Origin: Fictibacillus sp. FJAT-27399
GTDB lineage: Bacteria; Bacillota; Bacilli; Bacillales; Fictibacillaceae
Direction of reading: 5' to 3'
NCBI RefSeq assembly: GCF_001510655.1
Contig: NZ_LMVC01000004.1
Coordinates: forward strand, 147,459 to 211,458
DNA length: 64,000 nucleotides
Made by a program: the position numbers and the translations under genes. Below the pieces are notes generated by a model, which was given only the letters and a program-made list of their open reading frames with translations, did no database searches and was not told the origin of the DNA. Positions 1 to 8,294 of the stretch are shown piece by piece; within the stretch, counting starts at the first letter, position 1; each line of letters begins with the position of its first letter.

Positions 1-190
1 AGTCTCACCTGTCACGCTAGTCCCGCAGGACAAGGAAGGCTCCGGCAGCTTTTTATCGCACGAAGAAAATGTGAAGTTCATTTTCGAGGAGTCTCGCATC
101 TTTCACTTCAATTAACTTTTCATTGAAGATTTTTCAAGCCAAAAAGGGGCTGCCTGAAGGTCAATTTTCGACTTTCTGGACAGCCCCTTT
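1..190 (-). repeat. Family-1 modular intergenic repeat, copy 1 (cut by window edge)
   Basis: This is one of seven copies of a long intergenic repeat in the window, here in reverse orientation and truncated by the window start. The reverse complement contains the family core (GTGCGAGACTCCT) and the optional inner module with the small palindrome CGAAAATG...CATTTTCTTCG. It ends in a strong hairpin at about 148-190 (arms GGGGCTG/CAGCCCC) followed by a T-run, which can also terminate transcription. The same hairpin type ends the copies at 47053 and 50342. Confidence 0.8.
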
Positions 191-196
191 TTTTTA
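148..196 (+). terminator. Hairpin plus T-run at the end of a family-1 repeat
   Basis: The arms AAGGGGCTG and CAGCCCCTT flank an imperfectly paired centre and are followed by eight Ts. It would terminate transcription entering from the left edge. The hairpin belongs to the repeat element, so the element appears to bring its own terminator. Confidence 0.7.
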
Positions 197-231
197 TGTC
201 CAGCGCAAGCGGACAGGCGCTTGCGCTTTTC
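196..231 (+). repeat. Short derivative of the family-2 intergenic repeat
   Basis: It has only the two ends of family 2: a TATGTCCAGCGC start and a GGCGCTTGCGCTTTTC end, with the central hairpins missing. Full copies lie at 16569 and 45232. The tail GGCGCTTGCGC is also self-complementary. Confidence 0.55.
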
Positions 232-284
232 TGGGGGATAAACAGCGTATCACTGGAGACCATAAACGGAGGGAGGAATGCAGA

Positions 285-458
285 ATGAAGCTGGTTATTT
301 TGGCACTGATTACAGGTGCAGCTGTAGGCATTGTTTTTGCCATGCTTAAGCTGCCGATTCCTGCTCCGCCAGCCTTATCGGGCATTGCCGGAATCGTTGG
401 GATTTACCTGGGATACAAGATCTATCTTTGGGCATTTTCGCTTTTTATGAAGCCATGA
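285..458 (+). CDS. Small XapX-domain membrane protein (57 aa)
   Basis: This is a 57-residue hydrophobic protein of the XapX (DUF1427) type, whose function is unknown. It has two predicted membrane segments, at residues 1-20 and about 28-50, joined by a short proline-rich turn (LPIPAPPA), a pattern typical of the family. I chose the ATG at 285 because a strong GGAGGGAGG ribosome site lies just upstream. The same frame is open further upstream but runs through a terminator and a repeat, so it is unlikely to be coding there. The next gene follows 19 bp downstream, so the two may be co-transcribed. Confidence 0.75.
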   Translation: MKLVILALITGAAVGIVFAMLKLPIPAPPALSGIAGIVGIYLGYKIYLWAFSLFMKP

Positions 459-477
459 ATAAAGAGGGGTGGTTTGT

Positions 478-1236
478 ATGGCAGCAAGAGATGTGCATAC
501 ATCTTACAGAGAATCGGGGTCAGGTCTTCCTCTTGTTTTTATCCACCCTCCAGCACTGACTTCCCGTATTTTTAAGTATCAGCATGAAGGGCTAAACCAG
601 AATTTCAAAGTGATTACATACGATATGCGGGGACATGGCAACACGCTGTGCAGGGAGGACTCGTTCACGATTGGAACACTGAGTGATGACCTGCTTGCTT
701 TGCTGGATAAACTGGAAATCGAGAAGGCTATCCTATGCGGTTATTCTGCGGGAGGTACGGTGGCTCAGGATTTTGTTCTGCGCTACCCTGAGAGGGTGCG
801 GGCTCTCGTGTTAAGCGGAGGTTTTCCGCAAGTGGCGTCCTGGTTTTTAGAAAAAGAATTCAGGCTCGGGATCCATCTTGCAGCACATTATCCTCTCTTT
901 TTAATAAACGGTTTGGCTTGGTCCCATAAAGTGGATGGAGAAGACAGGCAAGAAATTGCAGAGGAATGCAAAAAAGGCAGCCAGATGATCTGGCGCCGTT
1001 TTTATGAGGAAAGTATGAAGTATAGCTGCACGGAATCCTTGCCTGAGATCCAAGTACCGCTGTTATTGTTCTACGGTTCCCGGTCCTTTTATTTTTTACC
1101 CTATCAGGAGATTTATCAAAGACTCGTACCGCATACCGATACCATCATCGTTCCGGGAGCATTCCATCAGATCCCGGTTAAACAGTACAGATTCTTTAAC
1201 CACGCACTGACCCATTGGGCCGAGTCCGTCAGATGA
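478..1236 (+). CDS. Alpha/beta hydrolase
   Basis: A 252-residue alpha/beta-hydrolase-fold protein. The nucleophile elbow GYSAGG puts the catalytic serine at about residue 90. The oxyanion region HPPA is near residue 23, and a C-terminal GAFH gives the probable catalytic histidine at about 230. The usual acid after strand 6 (LLxGxxD) is not obvious: the sequence there is LLLFYGSRSF, so the acid may come from another strand. Substrate cannot be predicted. I used the ATG at 478 (AGAGGGG ribosome site) rather than the GTG at 469. The end overlaps the convergent uvsE gene by 8 bp. Confidence 0.85.
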   Translation: MAARDVHTSYRESGSGLPLVFIHPPALTSRIFKYQHEGLNQNFKVITYDMRGHGNTLCREDSFTIGTLSDDLLALLDKLEIEKAILCGYSAGGTVAQDFVLRYPERVRALVLSGGFPQVASWFLEKEFRLGIHLAAHYPLFLINGLAWSHKVDGEDRQEIAEECKKGSQMIWRRFYEESMKYSCTESLPEIQVPLLLFYGSRSFYFLPYQEIYQRLVPHTDTIIVPGAFHQIPVKQYRFFNHALTHWAESVR

Positions 1237-2182
1237 TCAAGGTGCCTCCGCTCATCCGTTTGATTCCCCTTACCTTGGCGAGTTCACCAATCAATCGAAT
1301 GAGGGCGATATCCTTCTGTTTTGCTTCGATCATCACATCCAGCTCATCCGTAAATGGCTTGATCATTTTAAAGAAAGGCATCACATAGTCGAGGCTTACG
1401 AAGTCATGATGGCTTCGGTAGGCCTTTTCTGTTTTTGGTGAAGATAGATGGACTTTAGGCGGCCGCCCGGTGCCTTGCCATGTCGCAATAAAACGGGGAA
1501 GAAGTACTTCCAGCGGAACGGAACTGGGGTTGGCCAGGTGATGATGGTAATCAAACATCATGGGTATCCCTTCAGCTTCACATATGTCCAGCGTTTCTTC
1601 AGTCGTATAGGTTTTATCGTCATTTTCAAGTGTCATGGCCTGTTTAACGGGAGCAGGCAGTTTTTTTATATTTTCATGGAATCGTGCTACGGAAGATTCT
1701 TTATCCCCATAAGTTCCGCCAACATGGATGTTGATCCGTGCTTCCTTTTCAAGACCCATCGCCTGGAGCATGGCGTAATGGTATTCCATGTCTTTCACAG
1801 CATTATCCGTAATATGCTCCTTGGCGCTTGTAAACAGGGTAAACTGGTTTGGGTGCAGACTCACACGGAGGCCGTGGGCTTTCACAAGGTCCCCAACCGC
1901 ACGAAACTCCTCAGCAGTATGCTTTAAATACTCCCATTCGACGTCAGGGTGAGTCGCCAGCGGAACGATCGAGGAAGACATCCGATATAAAGGAAATTGA
2001 GAAGCGATGTTGTAGTGAATGATTCGCAGTGCATTTTTTAAATTTGATTTTGTAATGGAAATTAGTCGCTGTTCCCGTTCCTCTTTTTCAAGCTTTGACC
2101 AAGTGGCAAAAGTCATCGTTTTTGACGGTGATGAATCGAAAAGGGTAAGAGCGGTGGAAACAAAACCAAAAGATACAATCAT
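1229..2182 (-). CDS. uvsE: UV DNA damage endonuclease UvsE (ywjD)
   Basis: A 317-residue UVDE-family endonuclease. The family cuts 5' of cyclobutane dimers, 6-4 photoproducts and some abasic sites, starting an alternative excision repair that often protects spores and germinating cells. Family signatures are the N-terminal FGFVS, SLHPNQF near residue 110, NIHVGG, LENDD and MFDYHHH; these carry the metal-binding His/Glu/Asp residues of a TIM-barrel fold. Length and order agree with B. subtilis YwjD, whose neighbours ywjE and ywjF also follow here. It is convergent with the hydrolase gene and lies downstream of the cardiolipin synthase gene on the same strand. Confidence 0.93.
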   Translation of the reverse strand: MIVSFGFVSTALTLFDSSPSKTMTFATWSKLEKEEREQRLISITKSNLKNALRIIHYNIASQFPLYRMSSSIVPLATHPDVEWEYLKHTAEEFRAVGDLVKAHGLRVSLHPNQFTLFTSAKEHITDNAVKDMEYHYAMLQAMGLEKEARINIHVGGTYGDKESSVARFHENIKKLPAPVKQAMTLENDDKTYTTEETLDICEAEGIPMMFDYHHHLANPSSVPLEVLLPRFIATWQGTGRPPKVHLSSPKTEKAYRSHHDFVSLDYVMPFFKMIKPFTDELDVMIEAKQKDIALIRLIGELAKVRGIKRMSGGTLII

Positions 2183-2249
2183 TGCAGCAGCCCCTTTGAA
2201 GTCAAGTCATACTCGTACATTCACCGTTTAAGCATAACTTAAACAAAAC

Positions 2250-3452
2250 TTATAAAAAAGGTAAAAGAACCCGTGAGATCTGAATTTTTGTTTTTGTCCA
2301 GAGCGACAGCCTGTCCAAAGCCGTGACTTGCAGGGTTTCGGAACGGGCTAAGTCTACTTCAAGGGCCTTCAGCGTCACTTTAATCAATTCCGGATCATGG
2401 AAAATGCAGTTTACTTCTGAATTGGTAAACATGCTTCGCAGATCGAAATTTGTTGTGCCAATATCGCAGATTTTTTCATCGACCATAAAAACTTTCGCAT
2501 GGAAAAAACCTTCATAATACTGGTCGACACGGCATCCGGCTTTTAACAGTTCCCTCAGGTACGGATAGGAAGCTTCTTTTACCAGCGGATGATCGGACTT
2601 CATCGGGACAAGCAAGATTACCTCCACACCGCGTTTCAGTGCATGAAGGAGAGCTCTCTGCAGGCTGGCATCCGGTATAAAATAGGGTGAGCCGATAAAG
2701 ATTCGGGTTTTGGCCTGTTCAATTTGCTGCAAGAAGAACGAATAGATCTGTTTGGATGAGAAAAGGGCCGTAAAAGTCTGAGGCCCCTCTTCAAGTTCCG
2801 GAAAATAAGAATTCCCGCTTAACTTTTCACACGAAGCCTCCTCCCAATCGAGAAGAAATTGGTGCTGCAGGGAATGGATTACAGGGCCATCCAGCTGTAA
2901 ATGATAATCGCGCCAATCCCCAAGCTTCGGATCCCTTCCTAAATATTCGTCTCCTACATTGAATCCCCCGGTAAATCCTTTTTTTCCGTCAATAATCGTT
3001 ATTTTCCGATGGTTTCTACGGTTCAGTTTATAAAAGAAGTAAGGAAATTCGGGCTTAAAGCTATAGGCAAATTGAACCCCTGCCAGCTTCATTTCATGTA
3101 TGGCTTTCTTTTTTAGGAAAAAACTGCCCATATAATCGACGAGCAAACGGACAGCTACTCCTTCTCTCGCCTTTCTTTTCAGAAGAGATGTCATCTCCTT
3201 GCCGATGCAGTCCTCATTGAAAATATAAAATTGAATATGTAAATGATGTTTGGCTTGTTCTATTTCCTCAAACAACGTATCGAAAAAATCCGTACCGGTC
3301 GTGATGAGAACCGCTTCCCCCGTACAGACAGCAGGATCTTCCAGCTCCTTTTTCGCAACATTTTTCTTGCCTAATTGAAAATCGAGCCAAATAAACACTG
3401 CTATTATAACGGCTGCAAGCAGGAGGATCAAAATACTGTATACGATGGCCAT
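2250..3452 (-). CDS. Cardiolipin synthase, phospholipase D family (ywjE/clsB-like)
   Basis: A 400-residue membrane-anchored phospholipase-D-superfamily protein that should make cardiolipin from phosphatidylglycerol. One membrane segment lies at residues 3-24. Two HKD motifs are present: HRKITIIDG (His about 148) and HAKVFMVDE (His about 318). Most major cardiolipin synthases have two N-terminal membrane segments and about 480 residues; the single anchor and shorter length match the minor synthase ClsB/YwjE, which holds this position in B. subtilis. A clear AGGAGT ribosome site precedes the ATG. It is divergent from ywjF. Confidence 0.9.
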   Translation of the reverse strand: MAIVYSILILLLAAVIIAVFIWLDFQLGKKNVAKKELEDPAVCTGEAVLITTGTDFFDTLFEEIEQAKHHLHIQFYIFNEDCIGKEMTSLLKRKAREGVAVRLLVDYMGSFFLKKKAIHEMKLAGVQFAYSFKPEFPYFFYKLNRRNHRKITIIDGKKGFTGGFNVGDEYLGRDPKLGDWRDYHLQLDGPVIHSLQHQFLLDWEEASCEKLSGNSYFPELEEGPQTFTALFSSKQIYSFFLQQIEQAKTRIFIGSPYFIPDASLQRALLHALKRGVEVILLVPMKSDHPLVKEASYPYLRELLKAGCRVDQYYEGFFHAKVFMVDEKICDIGTTNFDLRSMFTNSEVNCIFHDPELIKVTLKALEVDLARSETLQVTALDRLSLWTKTKIQISRVLLPFL

Positions 3453-3515
3453 GGCGGTACTCCTTTCTTGTGGAAATAGGTCTGATTAGTATCTCCAAGA
3501 ATCAAGAGAATCATC

Positions 3516-3528
3516 GGTGTCAGGCACC
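3516..3528. repeat. GGTGTCAGGCACC 13-bp palindromic repeat (family 3)
   Basis: One of five copies in the window of a 13-bp imperfect palindrome, GGTGYCWGRCACC. This one lies between the divergent cls and ywjF genes, next to an A/T-rich hairpin (AAAAAAATTTTTTG). The other copies are at 15592, 15620, 15740 and 15769, plus 27773 in a slightly different context. Confidence 0.7.
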
Positions 3529-3554
3529 CGAAAAAAATTTTTTGAATAATATTG

Positions 3555-3572
3555 ACTGAATGCTCATTCAGT
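3555..3572. promoter_or_regulatory. TetR-type operator upstream of ywjF
   Basis: ACTGAATG-CT-CATTCAGT is a perfect 8-bp inverted repeat with a 2-bp centre, just upstream of a TATAAT at 3587-3592. The half-sites resemble FadR (YsiA) sites of B. subtilis, but the centre is shorter. The same 8+2+8 layout with related half-sites occurs at 6152, before the thiolase operon that encodes a TetR regulator. Confidence 0.65.
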
Positions 3573-3684
3573 TATATTTTTTATGTTATAATGGTTTCAG
3601 AAAATTCTCCCCTTTTTGAATAGTTATTTAAGGTATATATAGGAAAAGGGAAAGCAACAGACAAAGATGAAGGGAGCATAATTG

Positions 3685-5829
3685 ATGAACGGTTTACTGA
3701 TTTTGAACTGGATTGCCTTTATTCTTGTAACCGCTTACGCCATCTATTTGTTTGCATATGTGGTAAAAACGCGGTATGAATTCATCAAAATGGGTAAAAA
3801 AGTCGAATTTGACCATACCGTGCAGGAACGGATTAAAGCTGTGCTTGTCAATGTATTCGGTCAGAAGAAGCTTTTAAAAGATAAAAAGAGCGGGATCATT
3901 CATGTGTTGTTTTTCTATGGATTCCTTCTTGTCCAATTTGGTGCGATTGATTTTATATGGAAAGGGCTTGCCCCTGGGTCTCACCTCCCGCTCGGGCCGC
4001 TTTATCCCGGGTTCACATTTTTTCAGGAAATCGTAACTTTCCTCATACTTGTGGCTGTCGTTTGGGCGTTTTACCGCAGATATGTCGAAAAGTTGGTACG
4101 CCTTAAACGGGGATTTAAAGCAGGACTTGTATTACTGTTCATTGGCGGATTAATGCTTTCCGTCCTTCTTGGCAACGCCATGGAAATCCTTTGGCATAAC
4201 CAGGAACTTGAATGGACGGCACCGATTGCTTCAGGCCTCGCTTATATCCTGGGCGGGCTGCCGGAAGCTGCGGTCGTCACCATATTCTTTATCGCATGGT
4301 GGCTTCATCTGCTGTTCCTTCTCACGTTCCTTGTCTATGTGCCGCAGTCCAAGCATGCTCATTTGATCGCGGGCCCGCTGAATGTTTGGCTGGGAAGGAA
4401 GGATAAAGTAGGAAAACTTTCTTCCATCAATTTTGAAGATGAGACACAAGAAGTTTTCGGCGTCGGTAAAGTGGAAGACTTCAACCAAAAGCAGCTTGTC
4501 GATCTGTATGCTTGTGTAGAATGCGGACGCTGTACAAATGTTTGTCCGGCCACAGGTACAGGCAAAATGCTTTCACCGATGGATATGATAATTAAAATAA
4601 GGGATCACCTCACTGAAAAAGGAGCGGCGGTTACTTCACGCACGCCTTGGATGCCTTCCTTTGCTTTCGCGAATACAAAAGGCAACCAGATTGCTTTTGA
4701 AGCCGCAGGAAAAGGACAGGGCGCCAAAGAAATGGCTGCTGCGACAGACGGAAGCTCCGCGTTAAAGTTTGAATATAATATTGAACTGATCGGCGAAGTC
4801 ATGACGGAAGAAGAGATCTGGGCATGTACCACTTGCCGAAACTGTGAGGATCAATGTCCGGTCATGAATGAGCACGTGGATAAAATCATCGACATGCGCC
4901 GCTATCTTGTCCTTACAGAAGGAAAGATGGACGCAGATTCCAAACGGGCCATCCAAAATATCGAGAAGCAAGGAAACCCTTGGGGAATTTCCAAGAAAGA
5001 AAGAGAAAACTGGCGAGAGCTTCGCGAAGACGTTTCGGTTCCTACAGTAAAAGAAATGGAGAAAGCCGGAGAAGAATTTGAATACTTGTTCTGGGTCAGC
5101 TCGATGGGCGCTTATGACAACCGAAGCCAGAAAATCGCACTTGCTTTTGCAAAAATCATGAATGAGGCTGGCGTCAAGTTTGCCATCCTTGGAAACAAGG
5201 AAAAGAACTCCGGAGATACGCCTCGACGAATCGGAAACGAGTTCCTGTTCCAGGAAATTTGCAACAGCAATATCGCGTTATTTGAAAAACATAATGTGAA
5301 GAAGATTATTACGATTGACCCGCATGCCTATAATTCCTTTAAAAACGAGTATCCGGAGTTTGGCTATGAAGGTGAGGTCTATCACCATACAGAGCTGCTG
5401 GCAGATTGGATCAAGGAAGGACGCATCACACCGAAATTTGAAGTGGATGAAGTCATCACTTACCACGATTCTTGCTATCTGGGACGTTATAACGAGGTTT
5501 ATGAACCGCCTCGTGAGATTTTAAAAGCGATCCCTGGGGTGAAGCTTGTTGAGATGAACCGCAATCGCCAAAACGGCATGTGCTGCGGTGCCGGCGGCGG
5601 GATGATGTGGATGGAAGAAAAAGCCGGTCAGCGCGTCAACGTTGCGAGAACGGAGCAGGCGCTTGAAGTGAATCCAACGATGATCGGAAGCGGATGTCCA
5701 TATTGCTTAACGATGCTGAGCGATGGAACAAAAGCGAAGGAAGTAGAAGACCAAGTCCAGACATTGGACGTAGTCGAAATTCTTGAAAGATCGTTGTTTG
5801 GTTCATCAAAAGAAAAGGCTCTTTCCTAA
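3685..5829 (+). CDS. Membrane Fe-S oxidoreductase with CCG domains (ywjF)
   Basis: A 714-residue protein related to heterodisulfide-reductase subunit D. The N-terminal third has about five membrane segments (residues about 4-25, 70-90, 110-130, 150-168, 200-222). Two 4Fe-4S ferredoxin motifs follow, CVECGRCTNVCP near 275 and CTTCRNCEDQCP near 378. The C-terminus has CCG-type cysteine clusters (HDSCYLGR, GMCCGAGGG). The family is proposed to pass electrons from ETF and acyl-CoA dehydrogenases to menaquinone; the acyl-CoA dehydrogenases downstream and the shared type of operator fit that inference. The ATG at 3685 has AGGGAG 8 nt upstream; the TTG at 3682 is less likely. No hairpin terminator is seen before repeat copy 2. 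Confidence 0.88.
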   Translation: MNGLLILNWIAFILVTAYAIYLFAYVVKTRYEFIKMGKKVEFDHTVQERIKAVLVNVFGQKKLLKDKKSGIIHVLFFYGFLLVQFGAIDFIWKGLAPGSHLPLGPLYPGFTFFQEIVTFLILVAVVWAFYRRYVEKLVRLKRGFKAGLVLLFIGGLMLSVLLGNAMEILWHNQELEWTAPIASGLAYILGGLPEAAVVTIFFIAWWLHLLFLLTFLVYVPQSKHAHLIAGPLNVWLGRKDKVGKLSSINFEDETQEVFGVGKVEDFNQKQLVDLYACVECGRCTNVCPATGTGKMLSPMDMIIKIRDHLTEKGAAVTSRTPWMPSFAFANTKGNQIAFEAAGKGQGAKEMAAATDGSSALKFEYNIELIGEVMTEEEIWACTTCRNCEDQCPVMNEHVDKIIDMRRYLVLTEGKMDADSKRAIQNIEKQGNPWGISKKERENWRELREDVSVPTVKEMEKAGEEFEYLFWVSSMGAYDNRSQKIALAFAKIMNEAGVKFAILGNKEKNSGDTPRRIGNEFLFQEICNSNIALFEKHNVKKIITIDPHAYNSFKNEYPEFGYEGEVYHHTELLADWIKEGRITPKFEVDEVITYHDSCYLGRYNEVYEPPREILKAIPGVKLVEMNRNRQNGMCCGAGGGMMWMEEKAGQRVNVARTEQALEVNPTMIGSGCPYCLTMLSDGTKAKEVEDQVQTLDVVEILERSLFGSSKEKALS

Positions 5830-6110
5830 AAGATGGCTGCTATAGGAACCTTTTTGTAAAGATACTTCATTGACAAGTTGATTGGAGTGCAAGGTGCGAG
5901 ACTCCTCGAAAATGAATTTCACATTTTCTTCGTGCGATATAACGCTGCCGAAACCTTCCTTCTCCTGCGGGAAATGCGGGACAGGTGAGACCCACAGGCG
6001 CCTGCGCCGAGGAGGTAGGCGCTTGCGCCGGTAAGACTCACCGCCCGCCCCGCGGAAAGCGAGCATCTGAAACGGAAATCAACTACTCCTAAGAGCAGCC
6101 AAGGTTAACC
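5828..6110 (+). repeat. Family-1 modular intergenic repeat, copy 2
   Basis: A forward-oriented full copy of about 280 bp. The left end (AAAGATGGCTGCTATAGGAACC) and right end (GAGCAGCCAAGGTTAACC) form the terminal inverted repeat. It contains the inner CGAAAATG...CATTTTC palindrome module and a second small hairpin module, GTAGGCGCTTGCGCCGGTAA, which here sits before ACTCACCGCCCGCC. It separates ywjF from the thiolase operon and is the only thing between ywjF and the TetR operator. Confidence 0.8.
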
Positions 6111-6151
6111 TGCTGTCCACTGGCAGCAGGTTAACCCATGGATCTTCGTTG

Positions 6152-6169
6152 ACCGAGCGTTCGCTCGGT
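6152..6169. promoter_or_regulatory. TetR-type operator before the thiolase-icmF operon
   Basis: ACCGAGCG-TT-CGCTCGGT is a perfect 8-bp inverted repeat with a 2-bp centre, 43 bp before the thiolase start codon. Its half-site differs from the ywjF operator half-site (ACTGAATG) only by transitions at three positions. The TetR gene at 11568 lies in the same operon and is the natural candidate to bind both. Confidence 0.7.
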
Positions 6170-6212
6170 ACATCTTGAAAGCGTTTTAATTTTACAAAAG
6201 GAGAGGATTCTC

Positions 6213-7394
6213 ATGGGTAAAACAGTCATTGTCAGCGGTGTACGTACACCGATCGGTAAGTTTGGCGGATCATTAAGCACATTATCTGCATCTGATCTAG
6301 GTGCAGCAGCGATTAAGGAAGCGCTGCAAAGAGCGGATGTCAGAGCAGACCAAGTAGATGAACTGATCATGGGCTGTGTGCTGCAGGGCGGACAGGGACA
6401 GATCCCTTCTCGCCAGGCTGCCAAGAAAGCGGGATTGCCTTGGGAAGTTAAGACCGAGACCATCAATAAAGTGTGTGCTTCCGGAATGAGGAGCGTAACC
6501 TTGGCGGATCAGATTATCCGTGCTGGTGATGAAGAGGTCATTGTAGCTGGCGGTATGGAATCAATGAGCAATACACCTTACATTCTTCCAAAAGCTCGCT
6601 GGGGCTACCGTATGGGAGACGGCCAGGTGAAGGACTTGATGACACATGACGGGCTTACGTGTTCTTTTACTGGCGTTCACATGGGGACGTACGGAAACCA
6701 AGTGGCGCAAGAGCTTGAAATTTCGCGTGAGAAACAGGATGAGTGGGCATTCAGGAGCCATCAAAGAGCCGTTTCTGCAACCGAGAATGGAACATTTGCT
6801 GAAGAGATTGTCTCTGTAGAGGTGCCACAGCGAAAAGGAGAGCCTGTTTCTGTAACAGCAGATGAAGCACCAAGAAAAGATACGACTGCTGAGCGTTTGG
6901 CTAAACTTGGGCTGGTCTTTTCTCAGGAAGGAACCATTACAGCCGGGAACGCTCCTGGAGTTAACGACGGTGCAGCAGCTCTTGTTCTTATGTCAGAAGA
7001 ACGGGCGCAAAAAGAAGGAAAAGAAGTGATGGCTGCCATTCTCGGGGCTGCGGCAATCGCTCTTGACGCAAAGGATTTCCCAAAAACACCGGGCCTTGTC
7101 ATTAACGAACTGTTGAAAAAAACAGGAAAAACGCTCGAAGAAATCGACCTTTTTGAAATTAACGAAGCTTTTGCAGCAGTGGCGCTGGCAAGTGCAGAGC
7201 TTGCGAACCTTGATCTGGAAAAAGTAAACGTAAACGGCGGAGCGGTAGCCTTAGGGCATCCGATCGGAGCAAGCGGAGCGAGAATCATTGTTTCATTGAT
7301 TCATGAACTGAAAAGACGCGGCGGAGGACTGGGAATCGCATCCATCTGCTCAGGCGGCGGCCAGGGTGATGCAGTTCTTATTGAAGTGAAATAA
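6213..7394 (+). CDS. mmgA: Acetyl-CoA C-acetyltransferase (thiolase)
   Basis: A 393-residue type II thiolase that condenses or cleaves acetoacetyl-CoA. The nucleophilic cysteine is in VCASGM (about Cys88). The His of GHPIGASG (about 349) and the Cys of CSGGGQG (about 379) complete the active site, and NEAFA is present. Strong AAAGGAGAGG ribosome site. It is first in a tightly packed operon with hbd-type dehydrogenase, two acyl-CoA dehydrogenases, meaB, tetR and icmF, so it probably serves the last step of fatty-acid or branched-chain acyl-CoA breakdown. The B. subtilis counterpart is MmgA, although that gene lies elsewhere. Confidence 0.92.
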   Translation: MGKTVIVSGVRTPIGKFGGSLSTLSASDLGAAAIKEALQRADVRADQVDELIMGCVLQGGQGQIPSRQAAKKAGLPWEVKTETINKVCASGMRSVTLADQIIRAGDEEVIVAGGMESMSNTPYILPKARWGYRMGDGQVKDLMTHDGLTCSFTGVHMGTYGNQVAQELEISREKQDEWAFRSHQRAVSATENGTFAEEIVSVEVPQRKGEPVSVTADEAPRKDTTAERLAKLGLVFSQEGTITAGNAPGVNDGAAALVLMSEERAQKEGKEVMAAILGAAAIALDAKDFPKTPGLVINELLKKTGKTLEEIDLFEINEAFAAVALASAELANLDLEKVNVNGGAVALGHPIGASGARIIVSLIHELKRRGGGLGIASICSGGGQGDAVLIEVK

Positions 7395-7411
7395 ACAAAG
7401 GGGGAATCAGA

Positions 7412-8263
7412 ATGAACGTCAAGACCATCATGGTAATTGGAGCCGGACAAATGGGCTCAGGTATCGCTCAAGTATGTGCAATGGCAAATTACAAGGTTTT
7501 TCTCCACGATCTCAAAGAAGAATTTGTACAAAAAGGGCTGGATTCTATTTCACGGCAACTCTCTCGCCAGGTGGAAAAGGGAAGAATGGCAGCCGAAGAA
7601 AGAGAGGCTGTTTTAGAACGCCTCCACCCTTCAAGGAGCATTCAAAACGCAGCAGATGCAGACCTGGTCATTGAAGCAGTGGTAGAAAATATGGATGTCA
7701 AAACCCAGATGTTTAAGATGCTTGATGAGATGGCACCGGAACATGCCATTTTGGCGAGTAACACCTCTTCCCTTCCTATTACTGAGATTGCAGCTGTAAC
7801 GAAAAGGCCGGAACGTGTGATCGGCATGCATTTTATGAATCCTGTCCCGGTGATGAAACTCGTTGAAATCATCCGCGGACTGCAAACAAGTGACGAGGTA
7901 TATAACGTCATTGAGACCGTGACGAAACAGGTAGGCAAGGTGCCTGTTGAGGTTAATGATTTTCCTGGCTTTATTTCCAACAGGATCCTGATGCCGATGA
8001 TCAATGAGGCTATTTTTGCACTCTATGAAGGAGTGGCTGAACCGGAAGCTATCGATGAAATTATGAAACTGGGAATGAATCATCCGATGGGGCCGCTGAC
8101 CTTGGCAGATTTTATCGGTCTTGATACATGTCTATACATTATGGAAACACTCCAGGAAGGCTTTGGAGATGACAAATACCGGCCTTGCCCGCTTCTTCGC
8201 AAATATGTGAAAGCTGGCTGGCTCGGAAAGAAATCAGGTAAAGGGTTCTACACCTACAGCTGA
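7412..8263 (+). CDS. mmgB: 3-hydroxybutyryl-CoA dehydrogenase
   Basis: A 283-residue NAD-dependent 3-hydroxyacyl-CoA dehydrogenase of the short (single-function) type. The Rossmann motif GAGQMGSGIAQ lies at residues 9-19. SNTSSLPI and the catalytic His of MHFMNPVP follow, then the C-terminal 3HCDH domain beginning VNDFPGFISNRILMP. It starts 18 bp after the thiolase gene with a GGGGG ribosome site. Together they interconvert 3-hydroxybutyryl-CoA, acetoacetyl-CoA and acetyl-CoA. Confidence 0.92.
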   Translation: MNVKTIMVIGAGQMGSGIAQVCAMANYKVFLHDLKEEFVQKGLDSISRQLSRQVEKGRMAAEEREAVLERLHPSRSIQNAADADLVIEAVVENMDVKTQMFKMLDEMAPEHAILASNTSSLPITEIAAVTKRPERVIGMHFMNPVPVMKLVEIIRGLQTSDEVYNVIETVTKQVGKVPVEVNDFPGFISNRILMPMINEAIFALYEGVAEPEAIDEIMKLGMNHPMGPLTLADFIGLDTCLYIMETLQEGFGDDKYRPCPLLRKYVKAGWLGKKSGKGFYTYS

Positions 8264-8294
8264 TGCAGGAATGCTTGGACAGGGGGAATAAAAC

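Noticed and set aside
1448-1927. A 159-codon plus-strand open frame opposite uvsE
   Set aside because: It lies wholly antisense to a clear UVDE-family gene and has no ribosome site or family match.
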